From Pyropia yezoensis (taxonomy: Eukaryota; Rhodophyta; Bangiophyceae; Bangiales; Bangiaceae): DNA of 64,000 nucleotides. The translations under genes were made by a program, and so were the position numbers. How positions within the stretch are numbered: the first letter of the stretch is position 1; the number at the start of each line of letters is the position of its first letter. The notes beneath the pieces are model-generated. The model saw nothing but the letters and a program-made list of their open reading frames with translations, searched no databases and was not told where the DNA came from. This document shows positions 9,429 through 19,241 of this stretch, one piece after another. The stretch spans positions 27,504,894-27,568,893 of the forward strand of contig CM020618.1 of the NCBI GenBank assembly GCA_009829735.1. Reading direction: 5' to 3'.

Positions 9429-11176
9429 ATGGCTTTGGGAGCTCCTGATGGCGCTCAGCGCTCGAAGAGTAAGGGGATCGCCTGCCTTCGGGTTACACGC
9501 CACCAGGCGGAGGGAGTGGAACAAGCCGCCCTCCGGCCCCTGAAGTTACCCCCCCCAACCCTGACTCGGAGGATGTCACTACCTCCAAGTTGGAGAGCTT
9601 GAAGGCGGTGGTGGAGGCACTTCGCGACCGTCTTGAGGCCCAAGAAGTTGCCAACAAGGCGTTGGAGGAGTCTAACACCAAACTGGCAACTACTCTTGAG
9701 GAGCTGAGAAAGCCACCCTCAAATGAGACGTCCTGTCAACGGACGACGTCGGACCGACAGCTGATGGGCAAGATGGACCTGAAGCCGAAGACCCAAGCGG
9801 CCTCTCAGGCAGGTCTGCCTATTGGCAATCTTCAGTCGAAGAATTGTCGGATCCGCGCGCTTAAGCGCCAGGTCGAGGACCTTGAAGCAAAGGCCACGAC
9901 TAAGCGTCATGACGCACGGGAGGGAGACGCGTCATCCGCTGATGATGGGCTGTCATCCGACAAGTCATCGTCCTCTTCTTCCTCGTCTTCGGATGAAACT
10001 GATGACGGTGGCCGGGACCCCACCCCACCGTCAAGCCCGAGCTCGTCAAGCACGGAACCCACTACGGATAGCTCGGACGCACACCGTCGACGTGTGCGCA
10101 GGCACCGGCGCCTACCCGCGCCCCACTCCGGACCCACGAAGTTGGGCAATCGCAAGATGGTCATTAGACCCGGCAACAGCCGCTTCAAGTCATTCTTGGA
10201 CTACCGGACCTACTTCCATCTCCGACGGAGCACTAAGTATACACCATCTATGATGAGAGATGCAAGCAAGATGAACAAGCGTCTCGACGGCGCGTTCCAA
10301 GGACAAGAGACCTTCAACGGTGGAGACCCCCTGGGTGTCTTCACCTTCCTCACGACGTTCCGCAGAGCCTGTGATGCTGCAGGGTTGACCCACGGTCGGG
10401 CGTTCCCACTCATTGCCTTCCGGCTGGCAGGAGCCGCTAAGCGCTCATTCGCTAGCGCGGTCAACACGATTGTTCGTGGCAAGCACTACGAACTTACCAC
10501 ATATGGTGAAGGAGTCAAGTGGCTTCTCAAGAAATACGCAACTCATGTCGCTTTGGCAACGGCGTACCATGACATCATTACGATGACCCAACTTGACACG
10601 GAGGTCCCACGCGCGTTCGGCACCCGCGTGGAAGCATCATGCGACCGCCTCTGTGGCCTCTTCTCCGCTCAAGATGTGAAAGATGTTTTCATCAACGGTC
10701 TCTCCGACCTGATCAAGCCGAACGTCCGTGTTCTGGACAGCCAGTTCCCAGATAGCCCTATGGCAGACACGGTTGCGGTTGCCCAAGGGTTCTGGGAGGG
10801 CGCGAACCGACTGCGTCAGTTAATCAAGGCCAGTCGCCCGCCCCTCATCAAGGTTAGTCAAATCGACTCGAGCCCTGCAACACCCCCCCCAACTCGGACG
10901 GTCGACCGACCTTATGCGCCTATTAAGGCCTCTCGAACGGACACCCCGAGGCCACGGGCTACCGACGTTTGTTACAACTGCGGCGAGCCTGGGCACTTTG
11001 CCTCTTAGTGCCCGAAGTCCCGTCGTGAACGACGCCAAGCAAGAGTGATTGCACTCGTTGACGACTCGGTCCGCAACCAAATCAACGCTATCGTCGAGAA
11101 CGAAGTCCTCCCAGACTCGGACGAGGACGAGAGCGATGACGTTGGTGACGGCAAGGCTGACTCAAAAAACGAGTAA
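9429..11176 (+). CDS. gag: Gag polyprotein, family-1 retroelement
   Basis: The main frame is open from about 9473. It has a coiled-coil segment (LEALRDRLEAQEVANKALEE-like, about 9590-9720), a Ser/Asp-rich linker, a capsid-type helical region (about 10140-10800) and a CCHC knuckle starting CYNCGEPGHFAS. A TAG at 11006-11008 sits inside the knuckle just before its last Cys. Family 2 has Gln at that position. The frame continues to KNE-TAA (11174-11176). The likely ATG at 9429 is in a different frame, so a small frame break lies near 9475. The -1 slip site is at the 3' end. Confidence 0.8.
11164..11170 (+). promoter_or_regulatory. -1 programmed frameshift heptamer A AAA AAC (family 1)
   Basis: The gag codons are TCA AAA AAC GAG TAA, giving the strong slippery heptamer A AAA AAC in the correct phase, one codon before the gag stop. 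The -1 frame is closed just upstream (TGA at 11158-11160) and open downstream straight into protease. I did not fold a downstream pseudoknot or stem-loop. Confidence 0.75.
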
Positions 11177-14100
11177 GTCGAGGACCGGCGGGCAGTGTCC
11201 CCGACGCACCCTTGCCCAAACGACCCGCAAGACGTAAGATCACCAAGATCCTAAGCAAAGCCCATCGGCACTATGAGATCGCAGCCAGTATTGGCACTGA
11301 GCTAGCGAATACGCGAAGCTTAAGGTCCATACTTGACACCGGGGCTGGTGTCAACCTCATCCGACCGGATGTCTTGCCGCCACATTGCCGTGACCACGCG
11401 ACAGCTCTGCACAACGCCCCGCACATGGTTGATACCAATGGGCAAACGATCAACGCGCCACAAGGCATCCACCTGTTCATCGACACCGGGGGGGTTCAAG
11501 CCTTTGAACGTTTCTACGTTACCCCGAAGCTGTCGGTCAAATGCATCCTCGGCACCGAGTTTGTGGACAAGCACGTGGAGGCAATCTGGCCCCGACTCAA
11601 ACGTATCGTTTGGCAATCCTCGAACGATCGTTCGACGGCTCACTCCCCCATCTTGGGCATCCAGTACAACAATGTTATGGAACCACAATGGTCCGAGGGA
11701 TCATCCAAGGTCCGCGCGTGTGAGCAAACACGAATCAACGGCAAAACCGAACAATGGATCATGGTCAGATGTGAAGTCCCCGGCCTGGTTACGCTGCAGC
11801 CAAACGCACGTCTTTGCAGACACAATTCAATGGCAATTGCCCGAGGAGTTGCAACAGTCAACCCGAACGAAGCATTCCTGGTGAAGGTGTGCAACTTTGG
11901 GCCAGACATGACCATCATCCGCAAGGGCAGCATCGTGGCGTTCGCCGAACAACACCTCGGTCAAGTACTCACGGCTCCAACGGAGAAAGACGACCCGGCG
12001 GCGCCGAGGGACGAGCAAACAAAACCGTCACTCGACGACATCGACCTTCAAGATGCGCCAGAGTATTTGCATGCGCAAATGAAGACGATGCTAGCCAAAC
12101 ACGGCAAGATGTGGGACGGGACTCTCGGAGTCATACACGCTACTGAACATGCCATGGTCACCTCACCAGGGGTCGCCCCCATACGAGCTCAACCATACAG
12201 GACCGGTGCGTTCAAACGGGCGATCATCGTCGACCAGATCAACACGATGTTGAAGCTCAAGGTTATCAAACCAAGCCACAGTGACTGGGCCAGTCCCGTC
12301 GTCATTGTCCCGAAGAAGAACGGGAAGGCCCGGTTCTGCGTCTTTTATCGACGATTGAACAGCGTCATCAAGAAGGATGCGTACCCACTTCCTCGTATGG
12401 AAGACTGCTTTGACTCCCTCGGAGACGCCAAGGTCTTCACGTCTCTTGACTGCACTGCCGGGTATTGGCGAGTACCCCTGCGAAAGGAGGACCAAGAAAA
12501 GACGGCCTTCACGACGCACTACGGCATCTTCGACTGGACAACAACGCCATTCGGCTTGACCAACGCGCCGGCAACTTTCCAACGAGCCCTGGATATTATC
12601 CTGTCCGGACTCAAGTGGCAAGTTTGCCTAGTCTACTTGGACGACGTTATCATATTTTCGGCAACCGCCAAACAACACATCCATGATGTAGACACCGTCC
12701 TCACCCGACTTAGGGAAGCGGGCGTTACCCTCAGTCTTGAGAAGTGCAAGTGGTTCTCCAACGAGGTGGAGTACCTCGGCCACAGCATAACACCTGGCAA
12801 TCTCCACGTTCTAAACAAGAACACGGAAGCGCTGCGTCACGCGACATTCCCCAAGACCAAGACCCAACTCAAGAGTTTCCTCGGCATGTGCAACGTCTAC
12901 CGACGATTGGTAGTCGACTTCACGAAGCGAGCACGACCGCTCAACGCGTTGACAAAGAAGGAAGCCCCACCGGACTTGGCGCCACCCTCAGATGAGGAGC
13001 AGGCCACCTTCGAAGACCTCCGTGACGCCCTGGTGCACCCTCCCATCTTAGCCTTACCAAAGGCCGGACGTCAACTGACACTGGATGTCGATGCAAGTGC
13101 GTATCAACTTGGGTGCACGCTGCTCCAATCGGACGATGACGGCAACCTACAGCCCGTTGGTTACTGGAGCCGAGCACTCAACACAGCGGAGCTCAACTAC
13201 TCCACAACGGAGAGAGAACGCCTAGTCATCGTGTGGGCAGTCCTCAAATTGAGGCACTTCCTCGAAGGTCAACGCTTTGTAATCCGCTCGGACCACCAGA
13301 ACCTTAGCTGGATATACAGCACTGCCGATTCAAGCGGGCGACTAATGCGATGGCGTATGCGCCTAGCGGAGTTTGACTTCGAACTCAAGTACAAGCCTGG
13401 TGCCAGCCACCACTTGCCCGATTTTCTGTCCAGACCGGACAACAACGCAGTTAGTGAACCCATCAACGATGACATTCCATGCCTGGCGGTTGCCCAGACG
13501 GCAGACGGCGTTCAAACCCATCGGTACACGGGTAAGTCCGACCCGACACCCGTCGACTACTACAATGTCATAGACAAGCAGCAATCGGATGATTTCTGCA
13601 AGTCAATCATGGACAGCATCGCGAAGGGAGGTCACAAGTCGTTCATCATTGACGACGACAACGCGCTGCGTCGCAAGACACCCTATGGAAGCCAACTGGT
13701 CATACCCAAGTCGCAACAAGAAACCATCTTGAAGCTCCAACACATGGCGACCACCGCCGCCCACCTGGGCATGAACAAGATGTACTTCACCATGAGAAGA
13801 AAGTTCTACTGGCCGTCCATGATATCTGATATCCACAGCACTATCACCAACTGCACCACTTGTGCACAAAACCGGCTGGCGCTGCGCAAGCATACGACAC
13901 CTCTTACCCTGTTCCCAGCTTCTTAACCATTGACCGAGTTGTCAATTGACATCCTTGGCCCGTTGCCTGCGAGTACGTGCGGAAACCGCTTCATCTTAGT
14001 CATTACCGACCGGTTCGCCAAGCTCACCAAGTGCATAGCACTGAAGACCATCACTGCCATCTCGGTTGCATCCGCCGTTATTGAGCTCTGGATCGCGTGC

Positions 14101-15651
14101 TACGGACCCCCGGACAAGATCTTATCCGATCAAGGCCCACAGTTCATGTTGAACTTCTTCATCGCTGTGATGAAGGTACTCGGTGTTGAGACGGTGCGCA
14201 CCACCGCCTACCACCCGCAGACCAATGGTCAAGTGGAAAGGTACAATCGGACGATTGCTACCCAACTTCGACACTACGTCACGGAGGACCCCAAGCGCTG
14301 GGACGAACTTCTGCCCGTCCTCACCATGGCTTACAACAGCCAACCACATCGGTCCACAGGACTGGCACCATTCGAACTGGTCATACCGCGTCGCGTGCCG
14401 AACTTGTCAGTCCGCAACTTGCCACCTGGCACACCCCTCACCCCGCGCGGTACGCTGAGTGACGGCTCCCCACTCGCAAGGAAGCGAGAGTTCATGGCCC
14501 GACTGAGACTGCTGATACATGTCGTTGACAAAGCGCTTACAAAGACGCAACAACGTTACAAGCGTAACTTTGATGCACACATTGGGGATCGCAACCGTAA
14601 GATCAAGATCGGTGACTATGTCTACACGACAAACCACCAACGAGCTAATACGCTGCAGAGCAAGGCCATTGGGCCGTTCATCGTCGTCGACGCCGACGAG
14701 TCAACGTTCGTCATCGACGTCGATGGAATCGAGAAGCGCATCAACAGCGACCACGCCACTGCGGCACCGCGCCCGGACGACGCGGAAGAGTCAGCACCGC
14801 ACCCACTGCTCGATGGGTTTCACAAACCACGACCCGAGCCGACTGTCCACGACGAGTACGTCATCGACAAGCTCGTGTCTCATCGTAAGACCGGTGAGTC
14901 CTACGAATTCAAGGTGCGATGGTACGACTAAACCCCCAAGGATGACACGTGGGAACCGGTTGAAAACCTGCCACGTAACTTTGTCATTCGACATTTGAGG
15001 TCCAAGAAGGTACAAATACCTCGATACACGTGGCGAAAACCACGCAAGCCGACCACCAAGGTTGCCTTGGCTACTGGACTTGCCGCGCTCACTTGCGCTA
15101 GCGCCACTATTTGGGAGCCCAACATCCTCGCGGTCTACGTCGACCCATGGGGGGTGGTACAGGCTAACGTCCAATGGGACAACGCAGACCGCTCTGTTCA
15201 AGAGAACATTCCTGTGTACTACATGAAGTCAACATTGCCTTCGGCATGTCGGAACTTCACCTTCCCCACATGGGGACCACTCGGAGAACTCCCGGAACTC
15301 ACAAGGCACTATGGCCGTTTGAGTTACCAACCCGAGAAGCACGTCACTCCCCACGAGCAACCCCACTTACCAGCCATCTGCCTGAGGATACCCCCCATCC
15401 ACACTCTCGACCAGGTGGTCACAGAGTTACAATCCAGTCCAAATGACACACTCCTGGTCACCCCATGCTGGGAACACGCCGCATGGTTCTCAAGAGCCAA
15501 ACGGCTTTGTCCAGAGTCTAAGATACTTCGGCCAGTCCCAGCGTTGGACACAACGACAACGGAACGGGCCAGAAAAACCTTCATGTTCAAACGAAAGCAT
15601 ACAAGCCAGCTCTACAAGCCAAATGGCCACCGCAAGTACAAACAAGACTAA
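11170..15651 (+). CDS. pol: Pol polyprotein with chromodomain, family-1 retroelement
   Basis: One frame (-1 relative to gag) encodes an aspartic protease (LDTGAGVNLI, about 11330). Reverse transcriptase follows (CVFYRRLN, YLDD near 12640), then RNase H (DVDASAY, SDHQNLSW). Integrase has an HHCC region (H...H, CTTCAQN) and core motifs SIDILGPLP, DQGPQFM and the catalytic Glu in GQVERYN. A chromodomain is at about 14860-15000 (YVIDKLVSHRK, VRWYD, DDTWEPVENLP), and a roughly 220-residue tail of unknown function follows. Two in-frame TAA codons interrupt it: 13924-13926, where relatives have Glu, and 14929-14931 in the chromodomain. There is no frameshift in 4.4 kb. Confidence 0.9.
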
Positions 15652-15692
15652 CACAAGCCGTACGGCAACACTGTCACCACCCCACCCCTCCC

Positions 15693-17633
15693 TTAATCAC
15701 CTCGAACACGACGACGCCGCGAGCCCTCGTCAAAAGACGAACTGCGCGAGCGCATGCGCCGGACCGGCGCACGAGGCACACCCTCCTCCTCGTCATCCGA
15801 CACTGGACGACGACGAACGCGAAGAATGGCACCAAAATCCACACGACGAGGGCTCGCCTCCCTTGCCTCCACCGAGGGCGCACTCCGCAGCTCGCTGAGC
15901 AAGCTGTCGCGAATGCGAGACGGATCCGCCAGCCGGGATGTCGTCAGCACCAAAGCCTCAACGGCCTCCGACTCAGTCATCCCACTGAACCGACGAAGAA
16001 CGTCATTGAGTTCAACGGTCTGACGAGACCAAGCAATGGCCAACGCCCCAACCGTTGCACCGCGAGGGACCACGTGGTCGGCCAAGTTACTCACCCGGTC
16101 AGTACCCAGGAGGGCAACAGCACTAACACGGGCCCACTCCGACGGCCATATCGGCTCAGTGCCGCCCGTCCCACGGGGCACAGGGGCGACAACACCGGGA
16201 TTGGCACGGTCACTTGACCCTACGGCAGCCAGCGGCGACGGCGAACGAGACGCGCCCCGCACACGACGACTGGTCTCCCGACCACGACCGGGACCACGCC
16301 CCGGTCCAGACAACTAGTCACCTCCCATCCATGGGGCATCGTACTTCCAGTCGAACGCGCCGCAAGGCTGACGGAGAACGAGGCCATACTTGGCTGCCGC
16401 GTCCAACTTGACGTAGACCTGGCGTGCCGCCTTGGTGCGATGATCCCCTCGACGGACGTCGGCGACGACAGTCGTCCTGGGGAACACGAAGTGAGCGTCG
16501 CGCATGCGATAGTACGTCGACAGACGCTATTCACCCCCGGGCCCGTCGGCCAAGCGGCCCACTTCCAACCCGTCAAACCACTCGGTTACGTGGTCCGGCA
16601 ACCAACAGAATAGTCCGTCATGGAGAAGCCAATGAACCCAAGCCGCCAGCTAGAAGCAGTAGTACTCGTCATACACGACGCCCCAAGCCGCGTTGTCCGC
16701 ATCCTTAAGCCCACTGGTTACGTACGAGAGAGCCGGTGGCGTCTGCGTGTACGGGCCGTACTCGGCCCACCACGACGGGCGCAACGGAAGCCAACGCTTC
16801 AAGTTGAAGAAAGGGCGCGCACGAACCAAGCTGGATGCCCAAGCCGGAGCCAGTAGGCCACAGCGCTCAATGGACGCCAAGTCACACGATCTACTAAGAC
16901 GAGTGGAGGTCGTCGGATCCCGGAACGGGTTGGGAAGCGAACAGGTCGAAGGACCAAAATCAACATCCGCTGGACGAACTCCATGAGCCACCTTGTCAGC
17001 CAGCATCGACAGATACTCCTCCAACCCGTGGTCCTCTGCGATGGGCACATCAAGCCGGTCGGCCAACTCGCGGGCCAAGAACACGGCCGAAGGCCACAGC
17101 CGGTGGAGACGGCCGAAGTTCTTGGCCGTGACCACAAAGATCTCAATCTGCCCAACACGAAAGGCAAGCGCCCAAGCATACAAGCACCGATGATAAGGGT
17201 GAAGACCACCACCCGCCCCGTATCGCAACAACTCGTTGCAAAACGACAAGACCTCGTACGCGTGCCGCTCCGGCCCTTGACGGCCAAAGTCGGCATGACC
17301 ATGCACGTCTGATACAGACTCCCCTTCGTAGAACCGTCCGTCAATTGACGCATCCCGGAAGTTGGGCAACGGCGCCCACCGCGCGTCGCGGATGCGCTGC
17401 GAGGCCAACACCCGATTGGTGCGCGCGGCTTCCATCAACGGCGGGTCCGCCACAAACCCGACACCATCGACCATGTGGGTCGCCCGTGGGCTACGGTACC
17501 ACCCCACCACCGGCCGAGCGGCACCCGCGCACTTATCCTCCGGAGCCCCAGCCTCACCACTGGCCACCGCCGGAGCGATCTCATCCGCCATACCGGCGAT
17601 AGCTTCGAGCACCAGCCCCGCCGGCCGCACCAC
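15693..17633 (-). CDS. Antisense additional ORF (aORF) of family-1 retroelement
   Basis: On the strand opposite gag-pol, between pol and the 3' LTR, one frame stays open for about 647 codons except for three TAG codons (16650-16652, 16527-16529, 16314-16316). The N-terminal two thirds looks helical, with Trp/Tyr-rich stretches. The C-terminal third has a helical block followed by a basic Ser/Arg tail (RRMRSRSSSFDEGSRRRR). Family 3 carries an antisense ORF in the same place with a similar SR tail, and family 2 carries one there without an obvious SR tail. Function is unknown; a regulatory or RNA-binding role is only inference. Confidence 0.6.
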
Positions 17634-17697
17634 TTAGTCGCCGCGCCGCCTTGGCCACTCACCAACGCCAATCGGCGGAGCGTAGCAATGTAGATGA

Positions 17698-17855
17698 CCT
17701 TTCCGCCCTTTCCGCCTTGGCCGCTCTTGCCGCCTTGGCCGCCCTTGCCGCCTTGGCCGCCCTTGCCGCCTTGGACACCCTTGCCGCCTTGGCCGCCCTT
17801 GCCGCCTTGGCCGCCCTTGCCGCCTTGGCCGCCCTTGCCGCCTTGACGCCTTGAC
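17698..17855. repeat. 18-bp tandem repeat inside family-1 element
   Basis: About eight copies of an 18-bp unit (gccgccttggccgccctt) lie between the antisense ORF start and the 3' LTR. On the minus strand, in a frame different from the antisense ORF, it would encode GGKGGQ repeats. I treat it as a simple repeat in the leader of the antisense ORF. Confidence 0.7.
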
Positions 17856-18283
17856 CGCTCGTGCCGCCTTAGCCGTCTACTTGGCAACCTGCACCGTAGC
17901 CTGCGGCTGCGTAATGCCAACCGGCGAATCGTAGCACCGCCGCCAACTGGCCGTCAACCCGCCGCGACCAACAATCGGGGCGCCAACCCGGCGAACGACG
18001 ACCCGTCGACAGACGGGCGATCCACCGACCAACGTCGAGACGCACCACGGCACCAGTGTGCCGGGCAACTATATGGCACCGCCAACTGGCCCTACGGCCA
18101 AGCACACACTAAGCGAGCGCCCCACGGCCAGATGGCCCGGTGCCTCTCAAGGCACCGAATGCGCTGACGCGACCCCTCGCCACCGCACGATGGCGGGTGA
18201 CCACGCAACTAGCCGCCACAACCGGCTGCAAGCTGCACCTGATCGTATCTCGCCGGGACGGCTCGAAGCCTGCAACGGGGGTA

Positions 18284-18689
18284 TGCAGCATATCCGCCCT
18301 TTGCACCGAATTCCGGTATTGTCTGGCTGGTAGCCCCCCTGACTGGTGGCCCCAACCTTGTCGGTATGGGCCCACTTGTGGCTCGCCCTTCGGGGGACTA
18401 CTTTTGTTTTGTATTGTTTATCTGTCCTTGCCTTGGAGAAATCTTTTATGTGAATTGCCATGCTCGTAGCGATCGGCCGTCCGGCCTCCGCTCGGTCGCT
18501 CGACCAGCATGTTATTTCGGCCTTACCTGCGACGTGGGGGCTCGCCGCCGCCGTTCGGCCGGCTTGCTCCCCATCGAACGTCTGAGAGCTAAAGGATTGT
18601 TTTCTTTGCCTTTACGGTAATAGCTGTCTCTTTGCCGTCCGGGCGTCGGTCGGTCCCATATCCTTTTGTTGGTCAACACTTATTCCACA
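18284..18689 (+). repeat. 3' LTR of family-1 element
   Basis: It begins TGCAGCATATCCGCC and ends TTATTCCACA. It is preceded by a short G-run (gggggta) that could be the polypurine tract. It matches the 5' LTR except for about 20 substitutions and a few length changes. Confidence 0.9.
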
Positions 18690-18694
18690 TAAAG
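18690..18694. repeat. Target-site duplication TAAAG, right copy
   Basis: This is an identical 5-bp partner of 8814-8818, as expected for a Ty3/gypsy integrase. Confidence 0.9.
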
Positions 18695-18805
18695 CCCACC
18701 AGCCGGTAACCATTCACTGGATGCTGGAGGCACTGCTCAAGGATCCTCATTGCTTCGAGCTCCGCCACCAGATGGACCTGAACCGGAATACGCGTCTAGA
18801 CCTCG
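18690..18805 (+). pseudogene. pol: Right part of the split family-2 pol fragment
   Basis: Immediately after the family-1 element, the frame encoding HQPVTIHWMLEALL and FELRHQMDLNRNTRLD continues the integrase-linker reading interrupted at 8818. The corresponding region of the minus-strand copy has HQPVTIHRMLEAQL and LELRHQMDLNRNSRF. Recognisable retroelement sequence ends at about 18805. Confidence 0.75.
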
Positions 18806-19241
18806 TCCTCTTCGGCATTGCGTCATCCATGTCGGCGGTGCGGTCCGACTTAAGAGTCGAATAAAAAGGCGGCGATAGGGCCGCACCTTGCTCAGGTTGG
18901 CACTGTGAAGGTGGGGGAGCGAAAAGGGATGGACAGCCTGGCCGGGGGGGGGGTGGTGAATGTGCCCCAAGAGAACAGGATGTGATCTGACCATCGCATG
19001 AAGCGTAGAAATCTTGGCTCAGACAGACACATCCGACATAAAAGAAATACTGTGGAAAATTGATCCCGATCAAGATATCATCTGACACGTCAATGCACGC
19101 CAAGGGAGAGGAACGCAGCTCTGACTTGCAACGCCTTGCACGCACTGGAGAAACCGAGCTTTGGGCCAGTTTCGACGCGGGGGGCTCGCCAAGTCGCTGC
19201 CGACGAGCACGCAGGGGCTCTACTGAAACCCATCCGGGTTG
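18806..19241. other. Intergenic region; nothing assigned
   Basis: The region lies between the retroelement nest and the oxidoreductase gene. It contains a G-run near 18942-18951 and no convincing coding or RNA feature. Confidence 0.4.

Larger units (their letters stand above)
8819..18689 (+). mobile_element. Complete Ty3/gypsy chromovirus-type retrotransposon, family 1 (9.87 kb)
   Basis: The element is bounded by 405/406-bp LTRs (8819-9223, 18284-18689) and flanked by a perfect 5-bp target-site duplication TAAAG (8814-8818 and 18690-18694). Inside are a primer-binding site, gag, a -1 frameshift site, a single-frame pol with a chromodomain, and a long ORF on the opposite strand before the 3' LTR. 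The LTRs differ at about 20 of 405 positions by eye (~5%), so the insertion is not recent. It is nested in an older family-2 fragment. Confidence 0.92.

Noticed and set aside
15443..16317. Plus-strand frames overlapping the family-1 antisense ORF
   Set aside because: The plus-strand reading is Arg/Thr/Pro-rich with no continuity. The minus frame is the one matched in structure by families 2 and 3.
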